Shown piece after piece: positions 38,212 through 50,190 of a stretch of DNA of 64,000 nucleotides. The stretch is from Steromphala cineraria. Taxonomy: Eukaryota; Mollusca; Gastropoda; Trochida; Trochidae. The translations under genes and the position numbers were made by a program. The stretch is from NCBI GenBank assembly GCA_916613615.1, contig OU744724.1:43502662-43566661 (forward strand). The letters run 5' to 3'. The notes beneath the pieces are model-generated. The model saw only the letters and a program-made list of their open reading frames with translations. It searched no databases and had not been told where the DNA came from. Position 1 is the stretch's first letter; the number at the start of each line of letters is the position of its first letter.

Positions 38212-38562
38212 AGGCTTTACGTACTGATCAAAGTCCTTGAAAATAGGGTCAAGGTCACCAAAACGGACTGGTGTCTTCGTATCCATCCAATGACGACTGA
38301 TATCAAGTTTGAAGGCTCTATGTGCAAGGGTGTGTGAGATATCGCCCTAACAAGGCTTTGTATTTGTTTCGGTTGTGACCTAGAAAATAAGGTCAAGGTC
38401 ACCAAAACCGACTGTTGTCTGCGTGTCCAAAAATGAAGACTGATACCCAGTTTGAAGGCTCTAGGTTGATGGTTTGTTAGATATTGCGCTAACAAGAAGC
38501 GGATCGGACGTACGTTTGGAGCTGAATACTATATATGTCCCCCACTACGCAGCGGGGGGACA
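38212..38562. mobile_element. Hairpin-ended repeat with internal two-copy unit
   Basis: Two direct units (about 38212-38345 and 38350-38495) share ACAAGGCTTT, GTCAAGGTCACCAAAAC, GAC(T/C)GATA and AGTTTGAAGGCTCTA. The element ends in a perfect hairpin (TGTCCCCC / GGGGGACA, 38536-38562). I know this general design from molluscan repeats; a Helentron-type origin is possible but unproven. Confidence 0.55.
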
Positions 38563-38569
38563 ATAATGC

Positions 38570-39387
38570 ATTGGAATTGTGGACGATTGTCGCTGTGCAG
38601 AGGATATCATAAAGTTGTTATAATGATAGAAACCAGTTACCTGAATGTGTGTCGTATAATTCCACTGTCAAACAGTATGAATCCTTCCGTATTAGACGAA
38701 TGTAATAGGTATTACATACTCATGACGAGATTTGTATGAAGCATACTGTCCGTACTGTTATCATATCTCATTGTCTCATTTGCCAGACTTCACACTCTGT
38801 TATGATCATTCCCTGGGATAACAATGATAACTGCGGTATTAAAGATAAAAGTTATCTCGAAAGCGGTACGATATTCTGTTATCCAGAACCTAAAGCAAAA
38901 CAAATTAAAGAAGCCTTCTAGACAATGTTGGCAAGTCCTTTTGTTTTTCAAAAAATAGTGAACGGAACCAAACATGAAATATGATATATGTATGCGTAAC
39001 CAAGATGATTTCCTAGATTTTTGCAAAAATTGAAAATAAAAAGATTTTATCTCAAATGAATAAAATTAATCTTCCACATTAACATATAAGTATGGGATTT
39101 CTAATAATGATGAGTCACTTTTGTACCTTCAGCAGATTTACTACAGAACTATAAAGTAACCTTAACTCCCATTTTTTAACATTACACTTAGGCTGCATTA
39201 CTGACTTACGATCAACTTAAAGCTTTGTGAAAGGCGGCCCAGCTATATTATACTAAAGAGCGGGCACAGAAAGGTTTATGGATGCAGAAAGGCATAAACT
39301 AGGCAGTGGTGGAGATTAATTTGAACTGTGGCTGGCGGCGATCAATGAGTGTAAACATTAAAACATTTATAATTGGAATACTACAAC
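38570..39387. other. Non-coding stretch left of the LTR element
   Basis: No gene seen. The last 150 bases are purine-rich like the adjacent LTR, so the LTR boundary could lie somewhat further left than placed. Confidence 0.35.
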
Positions 39388-40392
39388 TGTTATGGGGTGA
39401 AAATACAGAAAAAGGCAGATGTTTAGAGGAAATGTTATTTGATAGAATAAAGGCAATTATGAAGACAGAACAAATTAAAAAAAGGTAGTAATATGGGGAA
39501 ATAGAAAAGAGACAATAGATATATATCATTTAGTGTGGTGCGTGTCACGGGAATTTAGATAATGTATAGAAGAGAGAAATGGTCATGGATGTAGATTGGC
39601 AAAATACATTAACTGACTCCAACAGTGACAGATATATTTAATGTCCTGTCAGTCGGACAAGAGTTTGAGGTGGATTTAGGGGGACGATGGATGCTATGTA
39701 TTTTGGGTTAATGAGTTACGTTGATAGGGCATGCAATATTAAGAAGATAAGTGGATTGCAGGTTCGACCAGAGTCAGATTGTTGGTCAGAAACCATTTAT
39801 AGTAATTAAGAGATATGATTAAGGTAAAAGGGTGGAAAGTTTTGATGAGAAGGGAACTTAGAAATATTTAAATGTGAACTATGACCTGTGCAGTGATTGG
39901 TAGATTTGAGTACCGCCTGTTAGAATGAGTGACAGTTGGGTACAACAAAAGGTAGCTGCACAGTAGTTTTGGGGAGTTAGTCCAGGAGTTCTCAGAAATA
40001 CCAACTGCATGCTTAACCCTTGACAGGCGTCTTCGGCTGGGTCGGAGCGGCTTCTTAGAGGGAACCGTATGGGTATCGTATAGCATGCTTTTCGGAAGTA
40101 TGGGGGTTAGGTAGGGAGTAAGGAATAAGAATGTATTTTTAAGGTTTAGATTAAAGTGAGCATTCAGGGGTTAAGTTAAGCAGGTTAAATCGTATTAGTA
40201 GAAGGTTAAGGTATTGATTGTAATATGATGTGTAATTGCTTTAAATGTATTTGTAATAAAAGGTAAAAACATTGTATGAGTTGTTCATGATAGTTAATTA
40301 GTTAGTAAAGTAGTACCTCGAGTAGCCAAGCGAGTAAAAGATACATCCCATGATAAAGTTGAAGTAAGGTACATAAACACGTTAACATGACA
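39388..40392 (+). repeat. 5' LTR (start inferred, end well placed)
   Basis: The end is fixed by CATGACA followed immediately by a TGG primer-binding start, and by identity of its last 24 bases with the sequence that ends the element at 46593. The start at TGTTATG is chosen because it gives a TG...CA LTR, is nearly the inverse of CATGACA, and is preceded by CAAC, which also follows the element. An alternative TG start at about 40007 has the same CAAC. Confidence 0.5.
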
Positions 40393-40410
40393 TGGTGAGA
40401 TGCGGGTTTT
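40393..40410 (+). promoter_or_regulatory. Primer-binding site of LTR element
   Basis: TGGTGAGATGCGGGTTTT directly abuts the LTR end, as expected for a tRNA primer-binding site. I could not assign the tRNA. Confidence 0.55.
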
Positions 40411-41730
40411 CTCAAACTATTTAGCTTTGGGACAGGTTCTTAGTAACTACAATAGCAGGAAATTATTCATTTAATATTCTTAGGGGTTAATATCAATGGC
40501 GGGACAGTCGGTACTGGCTATCGTTAGAATTGAAGCCGACTGGTAGTGTAGGTATAGTAGCGTTGAGTGGCCGACAGACCGCAACGGATCGATATTTGGA
40601 GTAAAGCTTTTCTGTAAAGCGGGATGTTTTGCGGTGTATTGAAGTTGGGAGAATTAGATTTTTAGCAATATAAAGTTGATTCATTAGAAAACAAAGGTTA
40701 ATTTAAGGAAATATTGTATTTACATATATTATTAATTGATATACTGTTTTACTATTAGAAGGAATTCCGTATGTTTATTGCATGGATTTGTGTATGAGAT
40801 TTATAACTATAAATTATTCATTTGATAATATGTTGTAAAATATTGTTAGGTAAATTGTGGAACGGCTTTCGGAAAATTTGTTAGTTAATTGAAATGTGTT
40901 CAGGGAGGATTCATGAAAAAGGTAAGAATGGTATAAGTTGTGTTTAAGACTAGGTGTTATATTTGTATCAGAAGGATTGTTAGTTACAATAGCCAACATT
41001 GTGTGATGGTTTTAAGGTTTTACATGTATTAGTTATATATGTGTTATTAAACAAGTAAGTGGAAATTCAATTGGCTAAGGCAAGGGTATGTTTATAGTAT
41101 TTTAAGTGATAAAATATATTTTGTGTAAGAATTTTAATAGTTGTAAAAGTCTAGCGGAATTTTTAGTGTTGAAAGGTCGGATTATTATGTTTAAAGGAGG
41201 GCGAGTCTAGTTATATAGCCTATAGTATTTGTCTTAGCGGGCGAAGGGCTATTGTCGGGCTTGTTATCGCTAGTGTTCATAACTGTCATTGGAATAAATT
41301 GTGATTTTGATTTGGGAAGATGTGTACCTTGGCTAGATTGATATGGAATTAATATTTTCGGCCAAATTACTCAGGACCGGCGGAGGAAAAGTCACTAGTA
41401 GAATAATTTGAAAATTTGTATTTGGAATCTCATAAGGAAATTATTAAGTGACGTTATGTTATGGTTTGAAATTATAGGTTTTATATGAGCAAGTGGCAAC
41501 TTAGGGTATTATGGAATATTGAGTTACTATTTTAAATATTTAAAGGTTAGAAAGGTTTTTCAAGGGTGTCGTTTGCAATATTTGATTATAATAAGATATT
41601 TAATGTTAGTTAAATACCACGAGGGTTAAGTGGAGATAATAGATGAAAATAATGCCGGGCTTGCCACAAAGTAATAATTTTGAAGCTATAAAGGCTGAAA
41701 TTCTATTTGGAAGATAGAAAGGATAGGTAA

Positions 41731-43233
41731 GAGGTTATTCAACAAGATATTCAAAGAGATACAGACGAGTCAGCCAAGGTCAGAGGTGAATTAGAGGGTA
41801 ACGCTGTTATTACACAGGAGGCCGAGAGAATAGTGTCAAATGTACAGTTTGATTTAGACAGGGAACAGATTGATTTAGTGAACGACCAATTTGGTTTTGA
41901 GACAGGCCAGGCAAATGTAGGGGATGCGCATATGGTAGCCAATCGAGGAGAAGGACAGGAAATAGATACGGATAGGAATTTAAGTGATACAGAAGGTGAT
42001 TTGAGAAGCGAAGTTGTTAGTATAGCAGGAGGGGTCGAGTTACTCGGTGAGAAAAATTGTAAGGAATCAGTGAATGAAAGGTTAAAGAGATCAGGTTCGG
42101 AGGAAGATTTATTAGTATTCTTAGCAGAGCAGGGCCTACCAGAGGCTAAAGAAGCTCTTGGTATTGAGGAGTCGGTGGTTATTCAGGTCGATAGTGTATT
42201 GCAGGGGATTGAGGATAGAGAGTTGTCTTTTGAGTCCCCATACGTAAATATTACGGATACCTCATTTGATATAATGGGAGATAATAGTATTCATCCTGAA
42301 GTTTTTGATGGTACAGACCATTCGGTAGCTCAAGAGTTTTTGGCCCGATTTAATCATTATGCTGATTTTAAAGGATGGTCTGGGACTCAGAAAATTAAAG
42401 CGTTTCCTTTATTTTTGCGCAAAAGTGCGTACTTATGGGTGCAACATGTAGAACTCGAAACGAACGATGATTTTGAAATTTTAGAAATAAAGTTTAAAGA
42501 AAGGTTTTGCCATGCTGTACCAAAGTGGACAATGGTTAAAGATTTTCAATCTCGCCGACAGAAACCAGGTGAGAGTCTTGATCAATATTTAGCTGAACTG
42601 ACAAGGTTGGCGACATTGTTAGGAAAAACTGAAAGTGACATTTTAGATTCTTTTGTGAGCGGCCTACCTGCACGCGTTAGAGCGCTGGTTATAATTCAAA
42701 AGCCTGAGACTCTTGCTGCGGCTGTGGAAGTTGCCAGATTGGCACAAAGCATTGCAGAGGAGGATACCAGAAGTATAGTGCAGAGTTGTTTCGAAAGGTT
42801 AGAAAATGTATGTGAGAGACTGGAAAAGCAACAAAATGCAGGATTAAACTGTGAGTTTCAGGAACCCCCCGTAGCAGCATTTGAAAGGAGACAACCGGCA
42901 CCGGATCCAGGTCGCTGGCAGGGGAGACCACCAAGGCAGATGGAACGGAGACAGTCGAGGGGACAGGGTGTAACCGGTATTGGACCAAGGAGGGAGACTT
43001 CGGCCCACAGAGTACGATGGTCTCGACCCTCCAGTGACAAGACGCACGCAGAGGGACCCGTCGTTGACCGCTCGGGGAGAACCGCTGTGAGGACCTGTTT
43101 CAAGTGTGGCGGTGAGTTCTCTGAGTTACATATTGAAAGGTGTCCGGCTCGACGAGCTGATTGTTTTAATTGTGGCCGACTTGGGCATTTTCGGCGCGTT
43201 TGCAGGGCGCCGGTTCAGCAGAGTAATAGATGA
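41731..43233 (+). CDS. gag: Ty3/Gypsy gag
   Basis: Nucleocapsid/capsid polyprotein of the retrotransposon. The frame is open from 41731 to the TGA at 43231-43233. The only early in-frame ATG is 41932, internal to the open part; an out-of-frame ATG at 41643 with good coding flavour suggests that the original start was lost through a small indel and stop codons near 41714-41730. A retrotransposon-gag domain is recognisable (EVFDGTDHSVAQEFL, FPLFLRKSAYLWVQ, FKERFC, ESLDQYLAELTRLA). It is followed by a basic Arg/Pro-rich stretch and zinc knuckles; CFNCGRLGHFRRVC (43162-43203) is a canonical CCHC. Gag and pol share one frame, separated only by the single TGA. Confidence 0.85.
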   Translation, partial: EVIQQDIQRDTDESAKVRGELEGNAVITQEAERIVSNVQFDLDREQIDLVNDQFGFETGQANVGDAHMVANRGEGQEIDTDRNLSDTEGDLRSEVVSIAGGVELLGEKNCKESVNERLKRSGSEEDLLVFLAEQGLPEAKEALGIEESVVIQVDSVLQGIEDRELSFESPYVNITDTSFDIMGDNSIHPEVFDGTDHSVAQEFLARFNHYADFKGWSGTQKIKAFPLFLRKSAYLWVQHVELETNDDFEILEIKFKERFCHAVPKWTMVKDFQSRRQKPGESLDQYLAELTRLATLLGKTESDILDSFVSGLPARVRALVIIQKPETLAAAVEVARLAQSIAEEDTRSIVQSCFERLENVCERLEKQQNAGLNCEFQEPPVAAFERRQPAPDPGRWQGRPPRQMERRQSRGQGVTGIGPRRETSAHRVRWSRPSSDKTHAEGPVVDRSGRTAVRTCFKCGGEFSELHIERCPARRADCFNCGRLGHFRRVCRAPVQQSNR

Positions 43234-43293
43234 CTAAGGGGACAAGGTCTAGGGACAGGCAGGTTTTCTAGGCACAGTGAGAGGCGCAGAGTT

Positions 43294-46200
43294 ATGGGAC
43301 ATTTCTGTCATAACTGTGGAGAACCATGGGCCTATAACGCTAATAGAAGTTGGGTGTCTAGAGATGACAGGCATTATTATTCAGGTGATACGCAGGGGGG
43401 CTATGGTAGTAAATGTAACGAGCGAGGCCGACCTGGCGTCCGTCCTCTTAATTATGCAAGACAGGATAGATTTACTCCAGGCAAGGGGAGAATTTTTTCT
43501 GGGGTAACAGAGGCAGGCTCAATAATGAAAATTGGACTTCGCTTAAATAATTGTGTTGTGGAATCCATTGTTGACACGGGGGCGTGCCTATCTGTGCTCA
43601 CAGAGGGTATTTTAAGAGACACAAGGTTATGGCGCGAGGAGACTCTCCAGCCGCCAGATGTTCAGAATTTCAGAGGTATTAACGAGGACGTGTTTCCGGT
43701 ACTTGGTCAAATGAAGGTTAAATTTGAGTTAGGAGGTCGTTTTTATGAACATTCATTTTATGTAGTAAAAAGGTTAATATTTCCAATGTTCTTGGGGTTG
43801 GATTTCTTGAAGAAACATCAGGTAGTAATAGACTTCAGTAATGGTACAATAGAAATACCGGGTGAATTACCTTCTCAATCATTGTGTAGTGTTGATAGTA
43901 AGGAGACAGTGAATGGGGATGTAGAGGCAGATAATCGTTGTGAGATACCGGTTAGAGTAATGAAACGTACCATTGTTCCTGCTCATTCGGAAATGACAAT
44001 AAGGGTTTATATACCTTGTTTTACTGAAACCGATGACATATTGTGTGAGCCTCTACAGTGCTCAGGCGAGGAGGTAGGTGTATTGGGAGCAAGGTGTGTA
44101 GCTTCGGCTCCAAGAGGGTTAACATCTTATAGGGTATTGAATCCTCATGCTCAGGATATTGTTTTGGAGAGGGGTCAACAGATTGCCTCGTGTTGTCACA
44201 TTAGTAGCGATCAGATTAGCCAGTTGAAAGAGGGAGAGAGTCAACGAAACCGGACAGAGAATACTCAGTTGTCTATGAAGGAGGTAGATAGTCTGATATT
44301 AGAACTAGGGCTGAAGTTTGATGATGAAAATTTAGATGAATTACAAAAATCTCAGTTGAAACGGTTAATAGCAGAGAATAGGGATTGCTTTGCAACGTCT
44401 TTATCAGAGTTGGGGAGGTGCGACTTGTTAGCACATGACATCGATGTGGGGGACGCGAAACCAGTGAGGCAAAGGTTTTATAGAGTTAACCCGGAGGCGA
44501 GACAGGAAATTAACAGACAAGTGGGGGAGCTAGTTAGGTTAGGAATATGTGAACCACATTATGGAAGTGAGTGGGCCTCTCCAGTTATCTTAGTTAAAAA
44601 GAAGAGATTGCAAGGAAAACCCCAGGAATATCGTCTGGCAGTAGACATGAGAGTGGTAAATAGTGCGACTAAGGTTAAAGAGATATCACCATTGTTGAGA
44701 ATAGATGATGTTATTGATTGCTTGGGGGAGAAAAAGAGTCAATATTTTTCCACTATTGATTTGTTCTCGGGTTATTTCCAAGTGCCCCTTACACCACGGG
44801 CACAAGATATTTCGACATTTGTAACTCAAGACGGGTGTTTTCGGTTCAAAAGAATGCCTTTTGGTTTGTGTAATGCTCCGGCGACGTTTTCCCGTGTGAT
44901 TCAGGATGTATTCAAGTCTCTTAATTGGAAAACCACGTTGTGTTACTTAGACGATATTATTTGTTTCTCACCATCTTTTGATCAACACATGCAAGATCTT
45001 AGGGACGTTTTTGCATGCCTAAGAGCAGCTAACCTAACAGCGAAGCCTAGTAAGTATGAATTTGGTGCAGAAATCGTTAAGTATTTGGGACACATATTTT
45101 CAAAGGAAGGGGTCCAAGTCGATGCCGAAAAAACTAAGTTGGTTGACAAGTTTCCGGTTCCAACAAGTCAGAAACATGTTCGCAGTTTTTTTGGGACTGA
45201 GTGGTTATTACAGACGTTTTGTGAAAGATTATTCCAAAATTGCACATCCATTAAATAGGCTGTTGCAGAAAAATGAGAAATTTCATTGGGGTTCAGAGGA
45301 GGAAGAGTCGTTTCAAAAGTTGAAGAAAGCTTTAGTTAGTCCTCCAGTGTTAGCATTTCCAGAATGGACAAAACCTTTCATTCTAACAACAGATGCGTCA
45401 TTAACAGGTATGGGTTTTGTCTTGGCACAAGCAGACGACAAGGGATTTGAACATGCAATAGCTTATGCAGGTAAAAGTTTGTCACAGGCAGAGCGTAACT
45501 ACAGCATTACAGAGCTAGAGCTATTGGCGGTCATTAGTGGTATTCATCATTTCAAGGAATATTTGCAGGGAAGAGAATTTATAATTATGACAGATCATAA
45601 GGCACTCCAATATCTTACCAACAACCGCACTAAGTCAGCAAGGCTTATCCGTTGGTCTTTATTTTTGGGAGAGTATAATTTTACTATTAAGTATCGCCCA
45701 GGAAAATCTATTAGCCATGCAGATGGGTTGTCAAGGTGTGAACACTTAGAGCCAGGTGAGTCGGATATTTTGGAAAATATAGGTAGTTTATTCTCAATAG
45801 CTAAGGGAGAGGATGTAGTGGTTGAAGTAGATAAGGACATGCAGGACGAGAGTAGCGCGGAAGTAACAGAGGATAAAGATAGAGAAGTACTGGATGAGCT
45901 AGACACACAGGTAGATGGGGATCTATTACTGGAGGATATTCAGGCTAAACAACAGGCGGATGCAGCATTACGTCCAATAATTGATTATTTGAGTACAGGG
46001 TATTCAGACTCAACGGGTAAGGACAGCAAGTTATTGCAGGCTCAGTGTCAGGAGTATGTCTTGGATAATGGCACGCTTTTTAGACTGTGGGGGCCACAGG
46101 TATCGGGAAATTGGAAAAACAGGTGTGTCAAACAGGTGGTTATTCCAAAATGCTTAGTTAATAAAATTTTGTCCGCGTATCATGATAACTTGATGGCAGG

Positions 46201-46591
46201 TCACCAGGGTATAGATAGGACATTCCAACATATCAGAAATAAATATTATTGGCGTTCAATGTATACAGACATAAAGAATTATATTCAGACATGTGTAGAC
46301 TGCCAGCTGGTAAAAAGGGCCTATGGGCAACGTCATGCGCCGTTAAAACCTCTACCAATAGAAGGTAGGCTGTGGGATCGTGTGCATGCTGACACAATAG
46401 GACCTCTACCTGTTACTACGAGTGGAAATAAGCATATTTTAATAGTGACATGTAGCTTTAGTCGTTTTACCATGGCGTTCCCATTGAAAACTTTGGAGGC
46501 AGCAGAAGTAGCAAGTGTGTTCTATGAGAGATTTATTTGTGTCTTCGGAGTTCCTAGTACTGTACTTACGTACATAAACACGTTAACATGA
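43294..46591 (+). pseudogene. pol: Ty3/Gypsy pol, frameshifted and truncated
   Basis: A further knuckle-like piece (CHNCGEP) is followed by the aspartic protease site DTGA (43573-43584). The reverse transcriptase runs about 44560-45185 with FSTIDLFSGYFQVPL, MPFGLCNAPATF and the catalytic YLDD at 44944-44955. A run of seven T (45186-45192) shifts the frame by one base. RNase H follows in the new frame (TTDAS near 45392, ELELLAV, TDHKAL), then the integrase zinc-binding HHCC region (about 46170-46300) and the start of the core (HADTIGPLP, Asp at 46391-46393). The frame ends in foreign sequence at 46570, before the second catalytic Asp of the integrase, so integration activity is lost. The frame is open without ATG from 43234. 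Domain order and motifs are typical; I do not assign a clade. Confidence 0.92.
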
Positions 46592-46593
46592 CA

Positions 46594-49500
46594 CAACGAC
46601 TTAGCAAAACCTCGAGCCCAGATATCGCACAACAGAACGTCAAAAGATAGTTCTTTACCAATGATGTCACACTAAATATAACTCGACGAAATCACAAAGT
46701 TAATGGCGGGTATGACTACATAGTCATACAACAGATCTGTTTATAGAGTTTAACACCTGACTTATATAAGGAACATACTAAGTGACATTCTAAAGTTACA
46801 TACAATGGCCATGAAACTAGTTAGATATTTAGCGTTTTTCTGGGGAATAAAGTTCGATCGGGAAGAAAGGCTTGTGCGTCGGTTTGAAACAGACGCGGGC
46901 TGACACCAGAAACAAATTACTTTCTCTAGGCCTTAGTTTATTGACTTGCAAGAGGCCATAAATTATTATCTAACGTAATGTTTACAGTGCGGCGTAAATA
47001 TCATCTAACGGTAACGTTGAAATGAACATTGACAAGGCCAGCATGACCCAAAACACTTTTTAAAAGTTGAACTGTCAACAGTTTACATTCGGTTAAGTAA
47101 AAATCCTTTTCTTCAAGATATTGTATACAATTACTAATGTGCGTGTATTCCAAAGCTTCTTTCATTAATAAAACATGTAAACTTACCTTTTAAATTTTTT
47201 TAAAACGGAGTAAAATAATATGTTGTATTTTGATCAGCAATTCCAACAATACAGATGACCCAAAAAAATCTTTAATTTCTCGGTGTGATAGAAATTTACT
47301 TAAACTTAATCATTGCGATGTCCATGATCATGCAGTGTTGTTTCTTTAATTCTTCTGAAATGGCTCAAATGTTACGGAAAAGCACTACAAACACTAATGA
47401 TATTGAAATCATAATAAAGACTTAAAAAATGCAGTTATCAAGCTTATATTGTTTTGGCAAATTATTCAGTTAAAGAATTATTCATATTAAAGATTTTGTG
47501 TCGTATGAAAACAAACCTGATAAAACTTGACTTATTCGATCTATCCATGACTCGAAGAGTGCAGGAGTTATGTCCCTTTAAAGACACAGCTGATTCCGGT
47601 ATGACGAAAACACTGTAAGGAAAACACCAAGCGATATCAATATAATCATGGTCGAGAACTAAAGCAATTCCCAAATACCACCCTTATTATATATATCATA
47701 TGGCATGATAAAAAGTGACTACTCACTTGTCGGTTTAAACCATAATCAAAGCGGCTGATTATGCAAAGCATATAGGCATGAACATAGAAACAGACTCTTA
47801 TGGAAAACTATCGCGATGGATATTTACATGAAAGAGTTGAATGATTGATAGATGCAATGTACACACTTGTATCAAACCCGGGTGAAATGGAATCCAGTTC
47901 CTGTCAACATTCCCCTCTGCACGAGCTTGTTCATTTCATCATCGATCGACGGCCAGGAAATGTCGGCATCGCTCCAAGATCACGCCATTACATCAACGCG
48001 CATGTCCCTCGTGTTGTCAATATCATTGGCATAATTATATCACGACGCAGATAATATTTGGGCCAATTATAGAATTTGTTGATATGATGTTATGTCATTA
48101 TGTACTTGATTAAATAAAACCCTTTATTATAGAGGATAAAGGATTTAGGCATTTTTATTGATGGTGCATATACTTATAATTTCACATAATTACTTAATTT
48201 TCAAAGAGATTATTGAGTTGAGTTTGCTTTATTCAGCAATTATTCATACATATTATAATAGCAAAACATCTCTTTAGAATGACACTTGGTGATATTTGAA
48301 AAAAAATTCATATAACTAGGCCTCGTGTATATATCGATGGAAATGTAGGAACTGTACATTTATTGTGTAAGTTTAATATACTGAAGTGATACCATCCATC
48401 AAATTTTGATATGATTAAAATTTGAAAACGTCTTTATTTCAAAACGATATTTTTTTTCAGGTTCCTCGATACAGTTTCAAACTTTGTATTTACATCGTTA
48501 TTTTAGAAAATATAAGGAAAGGCGGGGTCAATTGTAGAGGCATATTTTAATTTTAACTACATGGCAATTGAAAACTCTCGGTTAACGATTTAACAAGGCG
48601 TCAGTAACAAGAATTATTCTAATTCAACTTCTGATGTTACGCATTTGGGTGTTTATAAACATTTCACCAACAACAGATGAAGAAAACAAAATAATAGATT
48701 TTTGCCCTTAAAGGTTTTTTTCATAAAACGTAATAAATTATTTTGATGCTTAATGTGCTGCTATATGTATACTTGATTTCTCTATTTGTTACCTTGAGAT
48801 ATATTTCAATACACCAAAATTTTTTTTGAATTTTGTTAGTTGTTTTGTCGTGACATGACATTAAACAGGACAACCCTCTTTGAGGGCGAATGTATCACAG
48901 TGCTATAATTGGACCTGCTATCGTGCCTTATGTTTAAAGTGGCATACATACCACCTTCATCGTTCTGTCTTAAATTATTGACGTCATTATGTGAAATACT
49001 TTACACCTAGCTTAGTTTAAACTCTTATGATGATTGTAAAGCTCGAAAACCTTGTCACTGTTTGAACAAAACTAAATACCTTAGATGTCATTCGGTTTCA
49101 GCATATTAAAAAAATCTTGCGCCAACCCCTGTCGACTATGAATTTATGAATAAAAAATATTACGATTTTAGTGCTTTGGGGATTAGTTGATTTTAATAAT
49201 CTTAATTTATTTGAAACTTCTTGTGCTTTGTTTTTCTAAAGGAGTATTTGTAATATGGTCATATATTTCTCTTGTCGAGGAGTTTAGCCACTGTACAACA
49301 GATGATGAGTATGCCTTATTAAGCTTTATAAATAGTATGGTTGCACATTACCATGTTCGGTTGTTTACTATAAATGATTTGTCATGTAAATGTATTTGTC
49401 ACACTTAGATTTAAAATAGCTTTAGTTTATAACATGAGACCTTAACAACAACAAAAATATATCATTTTGAGTTAAAATAGGCGAGATCACGCATTTAAAA

Positions 49501-50190
49501 ATAAAGCGTTGTATAATCTATATTTTCAAACCTTTTTGTATGATATTCACGAGAAATATTTATTCTTCACCAATGGTGGGGTAAACTACTACGTTAAGCA
49601 TCCAGTTGATGATGAGTTGAGATGGTCTAATTGGCTAGCAGTTTTCCAAAAGATAAGATCTATACAGATCTGGCTCGGGAGAAAAAGACAGCATTTTGTT
49701 TATTTCGCCCAGGTTGAGGTAATCGGCATAAGAGAAAATAAATTACATTTTACAAGATTGAAGATTTTACAATAAGCTTTATCTTTCACAAAATCAACCT
49801 TTTTGTGAATGAGGATACCTTTTTACACATAAAATATATGTTTTTATTCGGTCCTTTTCATTTAGTTTAAATACACTGTTTTTCGACTGCAACCATTTAT
49901 TTTCATTTTCCTGACATTACCTTATATTCCCCTAAAACGGGCTACTGTCCCTTTAAGATATATAGTTTCAATAGTGTAACACAACATCTTTTCACTGTAA
50001 ATAGCATGTACGAGAATAAAGCTTCAGTCGCATAAGATGAAAGGGACTCGCCGACGTCTACTCGCCGAGTGATTGATTACCCTGAAACATATACATATCA
50101 TGTTGTCGGGGTCATGACCTGACCTTTGTGACGAAACAAGCTAAAAATAGACCGCAACAACTTGCTAACGGGAAGTGACACGCTGAAAAG
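46594..50190. other. Intergenic region, mostly featureless
   Basis: No gene or RNA could be supported between the LTR element and the proposed first exon of TMEM86 copy 2, apart from a partial TTAA MITE near 49850. Several open frames of 60-90 codons lack ATG starts, codon character or family motifs. Confidence 0.5.
49846..49952. mobile_element. TTAA MITE, right-end fragment
   Basis: Only the right third of the family is present (TTTAGTTTAAATACA ... GCTACTGTCCCT) followed by TTAA at 49953-49956; the left part is missing. Confidence 0.75.

Larger units (their letters stand above)
39388..46593 (+). mobile_element. Ty3/Gypsy LTR retrotransposon, 3'-deleted
   Basis: Order: 5' LTR (39388-40392), primer-binding site, long leader, gag, protease, reverse transcriptase, RNase H, integrase. 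RNase H before integrase is the Ty3/Gypsy order; no env is present. The 3' side is deleted: the frame breaks inside the integrase core and joins directly to the last 24 bases of the LTR (46570-46593). CAAC before 39388 and after 46593 is a candidate 4-base target duplication. The copy cannot be autonomous (missing integrase end, polypurine tract and 3' LTR; frameshift in pol). Confidence 0.85.

Noticed and set aside
49509..49775. 88-codon open frame upstream of TMEM86 copy 2
   Set aside because: No ATG at the claimed start, no recognisable motif and no splice context.
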